Shown here: piece after piece, positions 23,534 to 34,828 of the stretch
How the letters are laid out: the number at the start of each line of letters is the position of its first letter
How positions within the stretch are numbered: position 1 is the stretch's first letter
Source of the DNA: Lepidurus packardi
Taxonomy: Eukaryota > Arthropoda > Branchiopoda > Notostraca > Triopsidae
Reading direction: 5' to 3'
NCBI GenBank assembly: GCA_023053545.1
Contig: JAKZAN010000001.1
Location: 3,988,565-4,052,564 of the forward strand
DNA length: 64,000 nt
Notes under the pieces: model-generated
Told to the model about the DNA's origin: nothing
Database searches by the model: none
The model's input: only the letters and a program-made list of their open reading frames with translations
Position numbers and translations under genes: made by a program

Positions 23534-24158
23534 TGTCTCTCTCTGTCTCTCTCTCGTGTAATTAACTTGTAGATCCTTGTAGATGTAAATCCTTTGATCT
23601 TTCTCCACAAATTAATTTCGCGTGCCAGACCACATGAGGCTTGCTTGTCAAAGAAAAGAAAGAGAAAAAAACAGAAGAATGAGAACTTTCGCTTCCTTCT
23701 AAAATTTTCCATCAAACAGGGATTTTTGGGCTAATCCGCTGTCGCTACGTTTGAATGGGAAACTGATGAAGCGTAGCCAATGTGGGGCTTTGCATATAGC
23801 ATGCCAATAACCCTTTCTTTTTTTAAAAAAATTACTATCTCCAGGAATAAATACTAAATAAAAACAATTATGATTTCAACCTAAAAAAAAAGATGATTAT
23901 CTTTTTTAGGACTCAAATGGAAATACAACGACAGCGATCGACATGGTAGTGATACCGACAGTTGATGTTGCGACGCCTCCTCCACCGTATTCGACGCCTT
24001 ATGTAAACCCCGCCTTTGAAATGGAGCCATCGGCTCCTAGTGTAGAAGAAGATCCGTTCGCCATTTTGCGAATTCCGACAGTCAGCAGTCAAGTACAAGT
24101 CATCGCACCTAGTGAAATGTTCTTAAGTTCTAACCACTTAGCCTGTTCCCACTTATAA
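21201..24158 (+). CDS. Type I membrane protein: Cys-rich (EB/EGF-like) ectodomain and PPxY tail
   Basis: Exons read: 21201-21318, 21421-21595, (possible small exon about 21716-21773), 21852-21988, 22083-about 22221, about 22283-22520, 23129-23318 and 23911-24158. Junction phases agree throughout. The product has: a hydrophobic signal peptide ending near YPSQA; an unrecognised extracellular domain with N-glycosylation sites (NATN, NKSW); a Cys-rich module of EB/EGF type (about 10 Cys, CxxNxxC.....CxCNKGFC then GENCTQNIDC and CNC); one transmembrane helix (VALGAAIIIAVGILLAIL); and a cytosolic tail with three PPxY motifs (PPPY, PPTY, PPPY). PPxY binds WW domains, mainly NEDD4-family ubiquitin ligases. 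This suggests a receptor or adaptor whose traffic is controlled by ubiquitin. I do not recognise an orthologue. The first exons are less certain than those from 22083 on. Confidence 0.72.
23489..23555. repeat. TC microsatellite
   Basis: A (CT)n tract interrupted by GT steps runs for about 67 bp. It sits in the intron between the two last PPxY-coding exons of the membrane-protein gene, in the transcribed strand as a pyrimidine tract. The apparent Arg/Glu-rich ORFs on the other strand come only from this repeat. Confidence 0.95.
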
Positions 24159-25171
24159 AGTCCCAAATTAGCACTAAACTCAAAACTACAATGAGAGAAA
24201 AATGATTTTGTATATTGAAATAAATACAAGATGGTCGATTTTATATATTTGAGCAATTACTTAGTTCTTCCAAGCAACAAACAAGGGGTCACGTTTACTC
24301 TAGGGCTCAGACGATCTGCGGTGGGTACAAAATCCCTGTGCGTCAGTTGCCAGTCTTTCCTTAAATTTAAAAAAAAAAAATAATACAAATCCTTGATTTC
24401 ATTTTTTGCTTTTAAGATTCTTATCTTTCCATTAAGAAAAATGAGGCCATAGATAAGTCAGGGAGCAGGGGCTAAAGTTAACACTAAAAGAGAAGAGTGT
24501 AAGAGACAGAGGATATTGACTCTCGTCAACGCTGTCATCCCTATCCAAACAACTTAATATCATCGCCTGGCGCTCTTTGCGTGCTCACCGCGAAATGAAG
24601 GTAATTAGCTCCTAAGATCTAAGATATTTTTCCTCTCAGCAATAATAAGCCTCTCTTTACATTTTTATAAAGAAAAAAAATGCATAGTGAAAAAAATCTT
24701 ACATTTTCAGCCTTATTTTGGCGGTAAAGCGTAGGTTTTAAGGGTGCGGAAATGGAGATGTGCAAGACGTGAAACCGGAAACAGAAATGAAGGGGAGAAC
24801 GGCCTAGATTTAATGGAGGAAACGTGTGAAGTCGAGAACATGACTTTCTTGACAAGAGATCACATTTATGTCGCTTAACAATCGAATTCAAATTGACATT
24901 GACTTGTTGGTGCGGAGCTTATTTATTCAGCTGCATAAAATATTCTGAGAGATAGTCATAGAAAGATTCCAAGCCAAGGGCACAAATATTGACTCTATGG
25001 CAAGCAATTAGCCGTATTTTGGACACTGATTTAATCCAAAGCCGAAGAAAATCCGACCGACTGAGTATCCTTTCCCCACCCTCGATAGATTGTTTGATTT
25101 GGGGTAGGATGGGGTGGGGTCTCACCCAATTGCCCTTGCGCAGAGGAACTCCCCCTAGGTTTTCAGCTCCT
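24159..25171. other. Spacer between membrane-protein gene and CRHBP promoter
   Basis: No gene is supported. A polyadenylation-type AATAAA lies near 24220, just after the upstream gene. A minus-strand frame at 24619-24891 has no recognisable family and no splice partner. Confidence 0.45.
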
Positions 25172-25356
25172 TATAAAAAGGCAGAGGATGTTCAGAAGAA
25201 AACAGATACCGACACGAACTCTCCACCATCGACGTTTCCGAAAGCTGCCAGAACATACCAAAACACTCCGAAGTGCTGCAAGCAACAAGTGTTGTGTGAG
25301 GCGCCTTTTCCTTTATACAAATTCAATTACCGGTTCGCTGTCTCTTCCACATCAGG
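25172..25356 (+). promoter_or_regulatory. TATA promoter and noncoding first exon of CRH-binding protein
   Basis: A canonical TATA box, TATAAAAAG, lies at 25172-25180. About 25-30 bp downstream an untranslated exon would start, and it ends at a strong donor (ACATCAGG|GTAAGT, about 25356). The next acceptor (ttattacag) abuts the CRHBP ATG at 26058, so the exon is most simply the 5' UTR of CRHBP. It contains out-of-frame ATGs. TATA-driven promoters suit a tightly regulated neuroendocrine gene, but this assignment is inference from spacing. Confidence 0.55.
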
Positions 25357-26057
25357 GTAAGTTAATTATTTGCAGCCTTTTCTTCTGTCGCAAACCACTA
25401 CTGCACCCGAAAAGCCCACCGAGAAGAAAATAAACTAGCTTCGGGACTCGATTAGATTGCCACACTTAGTTTATGGGTGATTGGGACAAAAGGGGCTACC
25501 TTTTTGTTTGCTTAGTGCCTTCGTGACTGCGGTGATTATTTCTGTTCTAGATTTTTCGGAATTTTTATCTTTATTAACTCAAGGACACAGTTTTCATCTC
25601 TTTTTTCAAAAGGTCTACTTTCAGAGATTTTTCTTTGCATATAAAATATCCTGATCGATTTTGTAGAATACTTTATATTTACATTTGCTTTTCGAGATTT
25701 ATAAATATATACTTCTCAGGGGTTCTGCAATTATTTTGAATTTTGATACATTTTGTATACCATATAAATCGAGTTTCAGTTACGTTGTCTATTTTAGAGC
25801 GACAAAGTAATTGAGAAATTGCTCAACCGTTTATACCTTTTAGTTTTTGTGGATCTCATCGTTTTCGTTTCATGGACAGTGATGAAATGAATGTCATTTT
25901 TCTGATCGAGAATTGCTTTAGTTTAGAGCGAATCACTTTTGGTGCCAGAAAACTGAGCAACTTTTACTTTAAAAAAGTCTTTACTTCTACCTTCTGCATT
26001 TTCTGGGGAATTCCTTTACGTTGGAGAGATAAGCTGATCCCTGAAATATTATTACAG

Positions 26058-27866
26058 ATGCTAGTAATCCGGTCTTTTGCGGTGGTAATTGCCTTGTGCT
26101 GCTGTTCCTTGGCTGTTGCTTCACCTGCGAATCTTCAGGTAAGTAAAACATCCGTTGCTCACGCGAAGTTCCATTGCGTGTCCTTTCTGCACACGACACA
26201 GCGACAACAAAAGGCTTTGGCCCTTCACAAAGGAATACGATGGAAGCCTCTTACACTTTTCCCAGATTTTGGCCCCATTATTTTTCCCATGATGATAAAA
26301 GTGGGTCTCTGAATGATATTTCCATTCATAATGTTATATCCTCGTCACTGAGCGGTATCGTAATATACGGGTCCATAAGGGAACGATATATTTCCTTAAT
26401 TTTTTCTTTTCTATGAAGATAAGAGTTCGTCATTTTGTGTTGTTGTCCTAAATCATTGTATTAGTGTTCCAAATTGAGCTTAGCAATTTCTTTAAGTTTG
26501 GTAGATTTAATCAATTTACCTCAATTTCTTCGGCTTTCACAGGGACAAATTCTACACCGACAGCGAAGAGAAGCGATTCATTACGTCGATGGTAAATACA
26601 TATAAAAATTATTGAATTAAACGCAAAAAGGCTTTTGCATCCTACTCATTCCGGGGTCAAAAAGATTGTTTGGTGGTGACGTCAAAGGAAGGTACTTTCC
26701 ATTACAAATCTACCGGCGATATGGGCATTACGTGTGGACTATACTTTATCACGGACCCCGAGCGCCAAGTGGAAATTCGTTTAGAAGCCTTGGACATCGA
26801 CTGTCACTTAGGACTTATGGCGGTTAGACACAAAACAATTATTCTCTATATTTCGCAAGACATTCACTTAGGCGAATACTAAAATTAATCTTGTGCAGGT
26901 GGTCGATGGTTGGGAATTAAACGGCGAGTATTTCCCCGCACCGGAAGATCACGCGTTACCTCTAGAATCCCGAGTGGTGAGCGCTTGCCCCGCCCTCGGT
27001 GAACAGCCCGTGCAACGCCATTTTGTTTCGTCCCAAAATGCAGCTTTGGTCCAATATAAAGTTCCTGAGCCTGGCCAAGGCTTTACTTTACATGTACGGT
27101 ACATTCGTAACCCGAAACGTAAGTCCTTAGTTCTTAGTTGTCTAAAATGTATCTCAAACAAACAAGTTTTTAGCCTGCAACATATTGGTTGAAGGAACTG
27201 CGGACGTTTACACTTTGAACAACCAAGGCAAGGCAGTGAATTGTAGTGTTACTGCTCTCTACCCTGCAGTTGTTGAACTGCGGAGTGTGCAAGTAGGCGG
27301 AGCTTCCCTCCACGCCCCTTGGGCACCCTCCACCCTCAAACACCATGTAAAACATATTAAACAAAATCTAAATATGCCTTGGAGACAAACGTATGTATGT
27401 TTTTTAGTGTGATGAACATGGAAATGCTGACTTTTTAGCCATTGGAGGATCTTTGGGTTTAGATACATCCAGGATGCTCACTGAAGACGCTGTTTGTGGC
27501 GCCGCGAACACCCTAAGTATTTTATTTTTCAACTTTTCTATTTTAAATCAATGCAAGTTACACTTCACAAGCATAATTATTTTTATAAATGGCATTCCCA
27601 CTTGTCACAAAAAATTTTAAGGGTGCATGGTTTCCTGCTTTGTCTACAAATCCAGTTGTTCGCATTTCACTTATTTACTGTCCATATCGCTTTAAACTAT
27701 TTTTGAAAATTATCTTTCGTCCGCAGAACATGTTGGTTGGACTGTAGGCTGCGGTATCACGACAGTTCGTTTGGTATCAAGTGGCCACTACCGCAATGTG
27801 GCCACGGTAGCGCTGCGTCCTGCCGAGGAAGAAGATCTCATGGAAGCCACTCCCCTTTGCATGTAA
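26058..27866 (+). CDS. CRHBP: Corticotropin-releasing hormone-binding protein
   Basis: This is a secreted glycoprotein that binds CRH/diuretic-hormone-type peptides and limits their action. Exon 1 begins at the splice acceptor itself (attacag|ATG) and encodes a signal peptide (SFAVVIALCCCSLAVASP). Later exons carry a dibasic site (RQRRE) and the family sequence: ITCGLYFITDPERQVEI, IDCHLGLMA joined to VVDGWELNGE, FPAPEDHALP, RHFVSSQNAALVQYKVPEPG, GFTLHVRYI..P joined to PCNILVEG, VNCSVTALYPAVV, LGLDTS, VGCGITTVRLVSSG and a final Cys near ATPLCM. Ordered cysteines match vertebrate CRHBP (five disulphides, CUB-like). Exons are about 26058-26139, 26542-26591, 26631-26822, 26899-27119, 27175-27344, about 27406-27513 and about 27727-27866. 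All junctions are GT-AG with consistent phase. The gene is intact as far as I can see. Confidence 0.93.
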
Positions 27867-28051
27867 AACCTTATAAAATCCTGCAAAATTACCCTACATT
27901 TCCCTACATTGAAAAAACTATGTTTGTGTTGCGTTCTAGTCATTCCACAGTACAGTCAAATCCTTTGAAGGAAAATGAAATTGACGATGACAGAAAGAGA
28001 TAATATATATATCTAACTTACAAAATTTACTTAATTGCTTCTTTACAAAAA

Positions 28052-31000
28052 TTACTGCAGCTTGGTTAAGTATGTATCCACTTGATGCTGTAAAATATCC
28101 AAACGTTCCAAGAATTGGGGTGGACTCTCGCTCTCTTCCAGTATAGGAACTTTCTCGAGATTTAAAGCACTTTGAACCCGTGCCAAAAGATTTCTAATCA
28201 CTTTCTGACACTTGGCCTGGTATTCCCTTTGATCCGCTTTGTATCGTCCCAACTTGGAAGTAACTTGACTCCGGTAGTCGCGTATTTGCATTTTAAGGTG
28301 TCGATACTTTTCTTTAACCTGTTTACACTCCCCGGATAAACTCAAAAACTGATGCCGCAAATCCTTGGCTAAAATTGGATTATGCGGCTCCAATATTTGC
28401 AAAAACGGCTCCCACATGGCAGTCTCAGTACTGGAATTGCTTACAGGTGATTGGACGGCTTGTAAGGCCACAATATGCTTCGTATAATGGGCAATAAGCT
28501 CGCTCTACCAAAACACAAAATTATTAAAACTTCGAGATCTCACATACCCACATGCGCAAGAAAAGGAGGAAACCAAAGTAGAATATACCTTTTCTTGAGC
28601 AAATTTTTGCCGGATTTTAGCAAGTACAGTCCCAATATCCGCTTCTGGAGAATTTGCTACCAATATCTTTGGCTCTTCCTCGTTTTTTTGCCTACGATTC
28701 TTCTTCTCCTTATGCCACGATTCTTTAATCTTGAAGCATTCTTTCAAAGCCGTGTCCCTTTCAGCTCTCAAAACGTCAAGCGTCTGAAGTACGTAAGTAC
28801 ATATTACACACGCTTTCTCTCTCTCTTTTTTTAAAAAAAATAAAATACGTGTTGAAGAGCAACTGTTTGCGCTGCGCTTTGTTCCAATAACGTGGGCGTC
28901 GTTGGTGTCTCTGTTTGAGTTTCCACGGATGCTCTAAGGGCTAGGTTTAAGCGTTGAGTCAACTCAGCTTTTGTTTGTTCCCATTCTTTTTCCTTTTGCT
29001 CCAAAATTTCGTCAATATTAGGCTCATTTTCTAAGAAACGTGTAAAATTATCGAACTTTTTATCTTTTTTGGAGAGTGTAAAGTTATCTTACGGGGAGGA
29101 AAATCGGTTTGGATTGTTTTCGATTCCATAATTGGAGTAAGATGCGAACTTTGAAGTCGCTTTTCCATAAAGTCCTTTTCTTGGCAGACGTTTACATATA
29201 GTGATTTTACTTCGGAGTTCTCATTGCTTAGTTTTGAACATTTTGATCTTTATTAAACGAAAAGTAAATTAAATTAAGTTTACTTAATCAAAAGGAAAAT
29301 TGGTTCATGTTAGGAACTGAACTACTTACTCCAATTGCTGGATTTGAAGCTCTTTTTGAGCTAGGGCTACTTCCTTCTGTCCCATTTGGGTTTGATACTT
29401 GGCAACTAGGCTGTACGCTTCTTGGACGTTCTTTTGCAACTTTTCAACTTCTGGCTGGGAGGTGTTCAAGCTCTGATATCTCGCAATCAAAGGTTCTACT
29501 TGCTCCTAAACCGCCACAAATGTAAAAGAACAGTAATTTACAGAAAATGAAACGAAATCTTTTTAAATACGACTATAAATCCAACAATACCTTTAAGAGC
29601 CGGGCTTGTTTATCCTGTTCTGCGTTTTGGCGGTACAAATCCATAATGCGTTGGTCTTTCACATTCACTTCTTTACTCAAGCTTTGAACTTGGCTTCGTA
29701 GTTGTTTAATCAAAGCTTGACTCTCTCGTAGCTTACTAGCTAATCCCCGCCCACTAGAAGTGCGAAAAGAAATTATTATCTTAAACTTTTAAGAATTTTG
29801 CTTGTTTACAAACAACCTTTCTGGCTGGACAAGACCTAACTGTTGCATAGAGTCTGACAAGGCTGTAGACGTTAACAAGCTGGGTTCTGTTTCTTGGGAT
29901 CCATTTTTTGCCTATGTGAAATTTGGATTACAAACAATCGAATTAACGGTAATAAAAAAAGAAGTAAAGCCTACTTGAAGCTGTAAATTCAGGCGTTTAA
30001 GCTCATCTCGTTCCTTGGCTGCTTGATTTAGAGCGTGCTGTAGATTTTCGCGCTGCTCTCGATGAAAAGAATGTTGTTCTAAGGCGGACTGAAGTTCGGT
30101 CAAAGCCTCGGCTTTGCCCCTTAAGCTCCGTTCTTGGCCGGCAGTCAGCGACGCCACTTTTTCCTCCAGAAGTCGGTAAGCTCGATCACGTTCCTCCAAT
30201 GCAGAGCTCAGTTTCTCCCTTTCAGCTTGTAAACGAGTGACTTCTGCTTGAAATCTTTCCCGTAAAGCCTCCAAGCTCTGTTCTTCTTTTTGCCGAACTT
30301 GGTGAGCAGTATTTGAATGCTTTAAAGTTTGCAGTTGACCACGCAGTGATTCCACAGAATCGTACGCTTCTTCTAGGTTTTTTCTTAACTACGATCGGTT
30401 AGAAAATGTAATAATATTTAGATGCAACACGGGAAAGAGGGCCTTACTTCCATTTTGTCTTCTTCTAATGATTCTAAATTCCCTTCTAACTCAGAAATAT
30501 GAAATTTCAGGTCCCCAATTTCCACTTTAGCATCAACTGCAATTAAAATTAGATTCATTAGTTCTTAGGAGTGAAAATGGCGCACTTTTACCTAAAGCTT
30601 CCTCTGCTTGACTCGTCGTCAGTCCCATTTGAGTTCCACGTCCTTCTAAAACCGCGACTTGATGCTGTAAGGCAAGGATTTCTTGTTTAGCTTGTTGAAG
30701 CGCAGTTTGGGAGATTAGTAACTCTTTACCCCTCGCATTGTATAGAATTTCGAATTCAGAGGCGCTATTTAAACCTAATTTGAAAGGTCAATAGAGGAAG
30801 TTTGCAGGGAAAGGTGGAAGATATAGTTACCAGAAGACATATACGGGGTATCATCCACTTCTGGGCGAATGGATTTGGCGGGAGATAAGTTAGATTCATT
30901 GTTGTTTTTATGGGGTATTTGGTACTTTGAGGAGGCATTTGATATAGCTGATTTATTGATCCCTTCTTCGGCATCACTATTCTCTAAGAGGTCGTCAAAA

Positions 31001-31244
31001 CCATTGTCCAGCAAGTTACGCAGCTTTAAAATAAATAAAAAAAACACGTAAAAAATGCTAGTTACGTTAGTTTCTAAGGAATCTGAAATGTTAGAAAAGG
31101 CAAAATTACTTCGGCGTTCCGTTGGCGTAATTCTTCCTCGTCTTCTTCGTCATCTTGTTCGAAGCTTTCTTGTTCATCGATGCGGTAAATATTAGCGTGC
31201 AAGGAATGGAAATTTAAATTCACGGTGCCTTCATTTGCTTCCAT
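28052..31244 (-). CDS. Unidentified long coiled-coil protein
   Basis: A run of minus-strand exons encodes a protein that is heptad-rich throughout. It opens at about 31244 with MEANEGTVNLNFHS, then an acidic stretch (EQDDEEDEEE) and LRNLLDNGFDDLLEN. The middle is long coiled coil (for example REQRENLQHALNQAAKERDE at about 30000-30100). The C-terminal exon 28052-28471 has LKMQIRDYRSQVTSKLGRY and ends KLQ. Exon edges with good acceptors and donors occur at about 28780, 29520, 29760, 29910, 30390, 30590 and 31040. Total length is probably near 800 residues. The layout resembles golgins, centrosomal or tethering proteins, but I see no GRIP, GRAB or Rab-binding signature, so I do not name it. Confidence 0.7.
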
Positions 31245-31435
31245 TTTCAAACAGTTGTCATGTTGTGTGCATTGTTGCCAGATTTTTTTCCCAGAGCCCG
31301 CCAAATTCAAACTCGAAGTCGCCAATATGTCGCCAAAAATAGCGGAAGACAAGTCGCCAAAGTCGCCACTGTTTAACTGAAATACAAAATAAGTTGTACA
31401 GTAAAAACATGAATTAAATGTTACTTTAAGCGCAT

Positions 31436-32320
31436 TTATTCTAGATATTCGGAAATATCTTCGTCGTCTTCCGAGGTGTCCATAACTGAGTTAAACTTTT
31501 CTAACATCTTTTCAGAGGGCTCAAAATCTTTACAGCATATCCCCTTCATGCGTAACCCATACTTGACATGCAAAATCTGTGTGAGAGTTGACGTTGACAG
31601 CCTATTTCTGAGCTTCGACTTGACGCTGTTGACATGGATGAACACCCTTTCGCACGCTGCATTGCTGAAGGGCAAAGACAGCAACGACAAAACATACAAT
31701 GCTATATCTTGGAATGGCGTATTACCCATTGAATCGACAAAAGAATACACGCTTCCCCAAAATTCCCAGCTATCCAGAGGAACATTTTCTTTGAAAAATA
31801 ATCTCCAGTTTACGGATAAAACATTCCTCCACTGGTTCTCTAGTTCAGATGTTCGGCATCTTGGCGAGAGAAAGGGCAATTCCGAAAACTTGGCTGGATT
31901 GGGGCTCAGCACAGACAAAGGAGAAAAAGAGCCCAGTTTACGGAATAAGGTTAAATTAGTGGGAACACGCATAATTAATTGCTTTGTAAGCTCTATTAAG
32001 AAGCCCTTGCAGATCTTTAAAATCATACTTGTTTTTTCGTGACACTTAGCTGCCTTCAGAGCTTGTTCAAAATCATAACCCAAATCAGATTCACTATCTT
32101 TGAAAAAATTATGATCTGATAAAACGGTTGTCGTCACATCGGTTTGGATAACTTTAGGGGTTACAATGCGTTTTACTAACGTACGTTTCGAGTTCCCCAA
32201 ATAAGGAAAAGCTATCAACCGTCTCCCTCTGAAACTTTAAATTAAAACTTTCGACTTCCAAGAGAATTGGCTTTAAAAATGTGATAGTCAGTTTATTCTG
32301 TGTATTCACTCTAACAATCA
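31436..32320 (-). pseudogene. hAT-type transposase remnant
   Basis: The 260-codon frame at 31436-32218 ends in the hAT dimerisation domain: LPFSNAACERVF, then HVNSVKSKLRNRLS, the most conserved block of hAT transposases and hAT-derived host proteins. Upstream, another frame (about 32154-32320) continues the same protein type (ILLEVESFNLKFQ, SLFGELETYVS). A frameshift therefore separates the pieces at about 32200, and the catalytic N-terminal part and BED finger are missing. The acidic C-terminus ends DISEYLE. It is a transposon relic; a domesticated fragment is possible because the long frame is otherwise clean. Confidence 0.75.
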
Positions 32321-32540
32321 TTTGGGTCGGTACAGGTTTAGGAGGGACAGGGGAGGGGTCGGGTCGATCGGGCTTCGCTGCTGAAGGGCTTCGCTGGCTT
32401 CGGTCTCGGTAGACGGCGATGGCGGCGTACAAAGGTTAGTGAATTCCCCCATGGATGACTAGTAAGCGGCCAACAATGAGTTCTGTCCAGCCAAAGCATT
32501 TCGAAAAGTCGGACATCGAAGTCGACGTCACGCCGGCAGG

Positions 32541-32995
32541 TACTATACCTTCCAAAAAAAACGAGTATAGGGAAACCACAGCGGGCTAATCCTTACCCGT
32601 GGGATTAATTAAAATTTGCTCGGTCGAACCCGCTCCTCTCTAAAACCAAACCAAAACTAAAGAAAGTAGAATCCTAGTTTCTCCGAGGTGGGGTTATTTT
32701 TGTGAAAGGTAATATTACTAGTCTATATCACACTTGCATGTCAGTTTCTAATAAACATGGCTCCTCATCTGACATCAGACAAAAAGGGAGAAATTCTTGG
32801 AATGAGAAATAGTGGTATTTCGATAAATTTCTACAGCCCAGGGTTAAAACGGATTCCGCTTTCTATACGTTTCGGTTTGGTTTTTAGACAGGAGACCTAC
32901 AAATCGGTTCGTTAAGCAGTCTTTAATTAATCCCACGGGTAGGGGATTAGACCACTGTGGTTTCCCTATACTCGTTTTTTTTGGAAGGTATAGTA
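32541..32995. mobile_element. MITE with 75-bp terminal inverted repeats
   Basis: The ends are long, nearly identical inverted repeats (left 32541-32615, right 32921-32995). The shared outer sequence is tactataccttcc followed by a run of eight A and cgagtatagggaaaccaca. Only a few mismatches occur over about 75 bp. Both ends abut TA, so the target duplication is probably TA, as in Tc1/mariner-like elements. The interior of about 300 bp has no reading frame. The high TIR identity suggests fairly recent activity. Confidence 0.85.
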
Positions 32996-33236
32996 CATCA
33001 ACATAAATCTAAGTTTAAGATTATTATAAGTTTAATGGTGAAGCAACGTTAGAGGGCGAATAGGAGGTTTTAGGTGCTGAAAATTCAAATCGTTAAGCCT
33101 TTCTAAACGGAAGAACGGTTTAAAATGAGAAAATACTCAAAAACAACTGAAATTCAACTCGAAACGATATAAAAACCTATTATGTATTTATGCTGCTCTT
33201 CTCGCGTTTCTTCTCCGCGACATAAATTAATGGTAT

Positions 33237-33251
33237 GGGGGGGGGGGGGGG
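33237..33251. repeat. Homopolymer of G
   Basis: A run of about 15 G lies just downstream, in the leftward sense, of the basic acidic-tailed protein exons. It is noncoding and prone to length error. Confidence 0.9.
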
Positions 33252-33341
33252 TGAAAAAGGCGGCGGTAATCACTACAATATACAAGATTTTGGTAACTTG
33301 AGCTTACAGATATTAAAGGACACTTCCAAGATTTGCTATTA

Positions 33342-34372
33342 CTAAAAAATTTCCTCATCGGTACCTAAAAGCGAACCATCTTCCTCATCTGAATCCTCGT
33401 CAGGTGCCGCAAAGGTGGTGACATCCAACGGAATACCGTACCCCATATGATACCTGCATTTCCTCCTCATTTTGGCCATCTTTTTCCCTATTTGCCTCAC
33501 TTCTTCAGTCATACGATCCTCGATGTCTTTCGCCTTCACAGCTGCCTTTCTTTCCTTGAACAGCGCAGTCTTTACTTTGCCCCTTGACAGTGGAGTAGAG
33601 CAACGCGCCTGGTTAAAATTCGGGGGCGAAATGTGTGTCAATTTGTCCGCAAAGTCCAATTCTTCATCATGTTCCGTCTGGTAACCGTCTGAATTACTAC
33701 ATTCAGCTGTAAGCTCATCTCTTGGCTCCTCCTCCTCCTTATCCGTAGGCACTAAGTCTCTTTGCTTCTTCATATTCTTCTCTTTCAGCTTCGCCCGCTT
33801 CTTTTCATCTCTTTCAAGTTTCCTCGCCTGTTTCTCTCGCTCTTTCATCGACTTGTGGATCTGCTGTACGTTCTTTAGCCTAGTACAAAAAATAAAAAAT
33901 ACTATTGCTTTACAATATTTTACTATATTATACTCAAAATATACTTTGTAATATTTTCGGTAATTTTCCGAGTTAAAAAGGGCGTGTCTTTCCTACTCTC
34001 CTCTTCACTTTCCCACCAGCGCGATCCTGACGGGGAACCCATTGCCGACGAAGTGGGCGTGGTGGGAGTACTATTACTTGAGGTATCAGAGTTGTCCAAA
34101 CGGTAATTCAACACAGTAGTCCACTAAAATGGTACAAGGGTAAAAAATATAAAATGGAACACATTACTCATAATAATCTAAAAAGAAACAAAAAACATCG
34201 ATTTGGATAATTTACCTCTGTTCTCCCTTGATAGACCACACTCGCTTTGGGGACCTTAACTTGGTCTTCTTTCTGGTTTAAAAAGAGCATCCATTGCTGA
34301 CTCCCTTTGCAATTTCCTTGGGTTTCTTGGTGATTTTCACCGCGTTCACCTTCACCGACGTCGTTTCCTTGT
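33342..34372 (-). CDS. Basic/acidic nuclear-type protein, downstream exons
   Basis: Exons at 33342-about 33880, about 33945-34124 and about 34216-34372 encode charged, low-complexity sequence. This includes a Ser/Thr-rich part (SNSTPTTPTSSAMGSPSGSR), a Lys/Glu-rich coiled stretch (KEREKQARKLERDEKKRAK) and an acidic C-terminus (DEDSDEEDGSLLGTDEEIF). This is typical of nuclear or chromatin-associated proteins. The 34216-34372 exon opens right after acceptor ttatttag. In the frame that splices from 40149 (lysine-rich, KAAKPRATTKD then DKETTSVKVN) it meets a stop at about 34278, while another frame of the same exon runs into the next exon (donor at 34216). Either two genes overlap here or one base of the T run at about 34275 is off. 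Confidence 0.5.
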
Positions 34373-34381
34373 CTAAATAAG

Positions 34382-34721
34382 TGTGATGTTACTATTTAAA
34401 CGCTGTACTTACGTTTTAGGCTTCTGATGAGCACTAGTAACTACGACAACGCAAGAGACTTTAAAACTCATTCCTCAACTGTATTCTCACTGACTCAGTT
34501 CGTTACACTCTTTACATTCGCACGGACTCAGCTCGTTACACTCTGGTATCACACTGGCTACTCGAATCACTTCCCTGCTGTCCTTTATACCTTCCGGTAA
34601 CTGAACAACAGGGTTCTAAAAAGTGATGGCTCTGTTGTCACTAGAAGAAAGGTCTTCTTCGTCCGTCACAACAAAGCCATAAACACTAAATCGTTTCTAG
34701 GTCGCTTAAAGTGTCATTACA
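34382..34721 (-). repeat. 3' LTR of the gypsy element
   Basis: This is a 340-bp copy identical to 39766-40105 except for about five substitutions. In plus-strand orientation it starts TGTGATGTTACTATTTAAAC and ends GTGTCATTACA. Its outer edge lies 9 bp from the host exon border at 34372. Confidence 0.95.
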
Positions 34722-34828
34722 TTACTCCCCCTCTTCCGAAAAGTGACGCGTCCTCGCGTAAACTGGCGTCTAGTCCACGCGGTTAAGGAGGTTCGCCAAT
34801 TATTATTATTTTTTTATTTTTTTTTTTT

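Noticed and set aside
23300-23715. Arg/Glu-rich open frames opposite the TC microsatellite
   Set aside because: The repeated R-E-R-E residues are simply the translation of the GA repeat.
27737-28003. Plus-strand frame over the CRHBP last exon
   Set aside because: A different frame of the same exon encodes the conserved CRHBP C-terminus, so this one is a shadow.
31476-32042. 188-residue plus-strand frame
   Set aside because: It is antisense to the hAT transposase remnant, whose minus-strand frame carries the real motifs.
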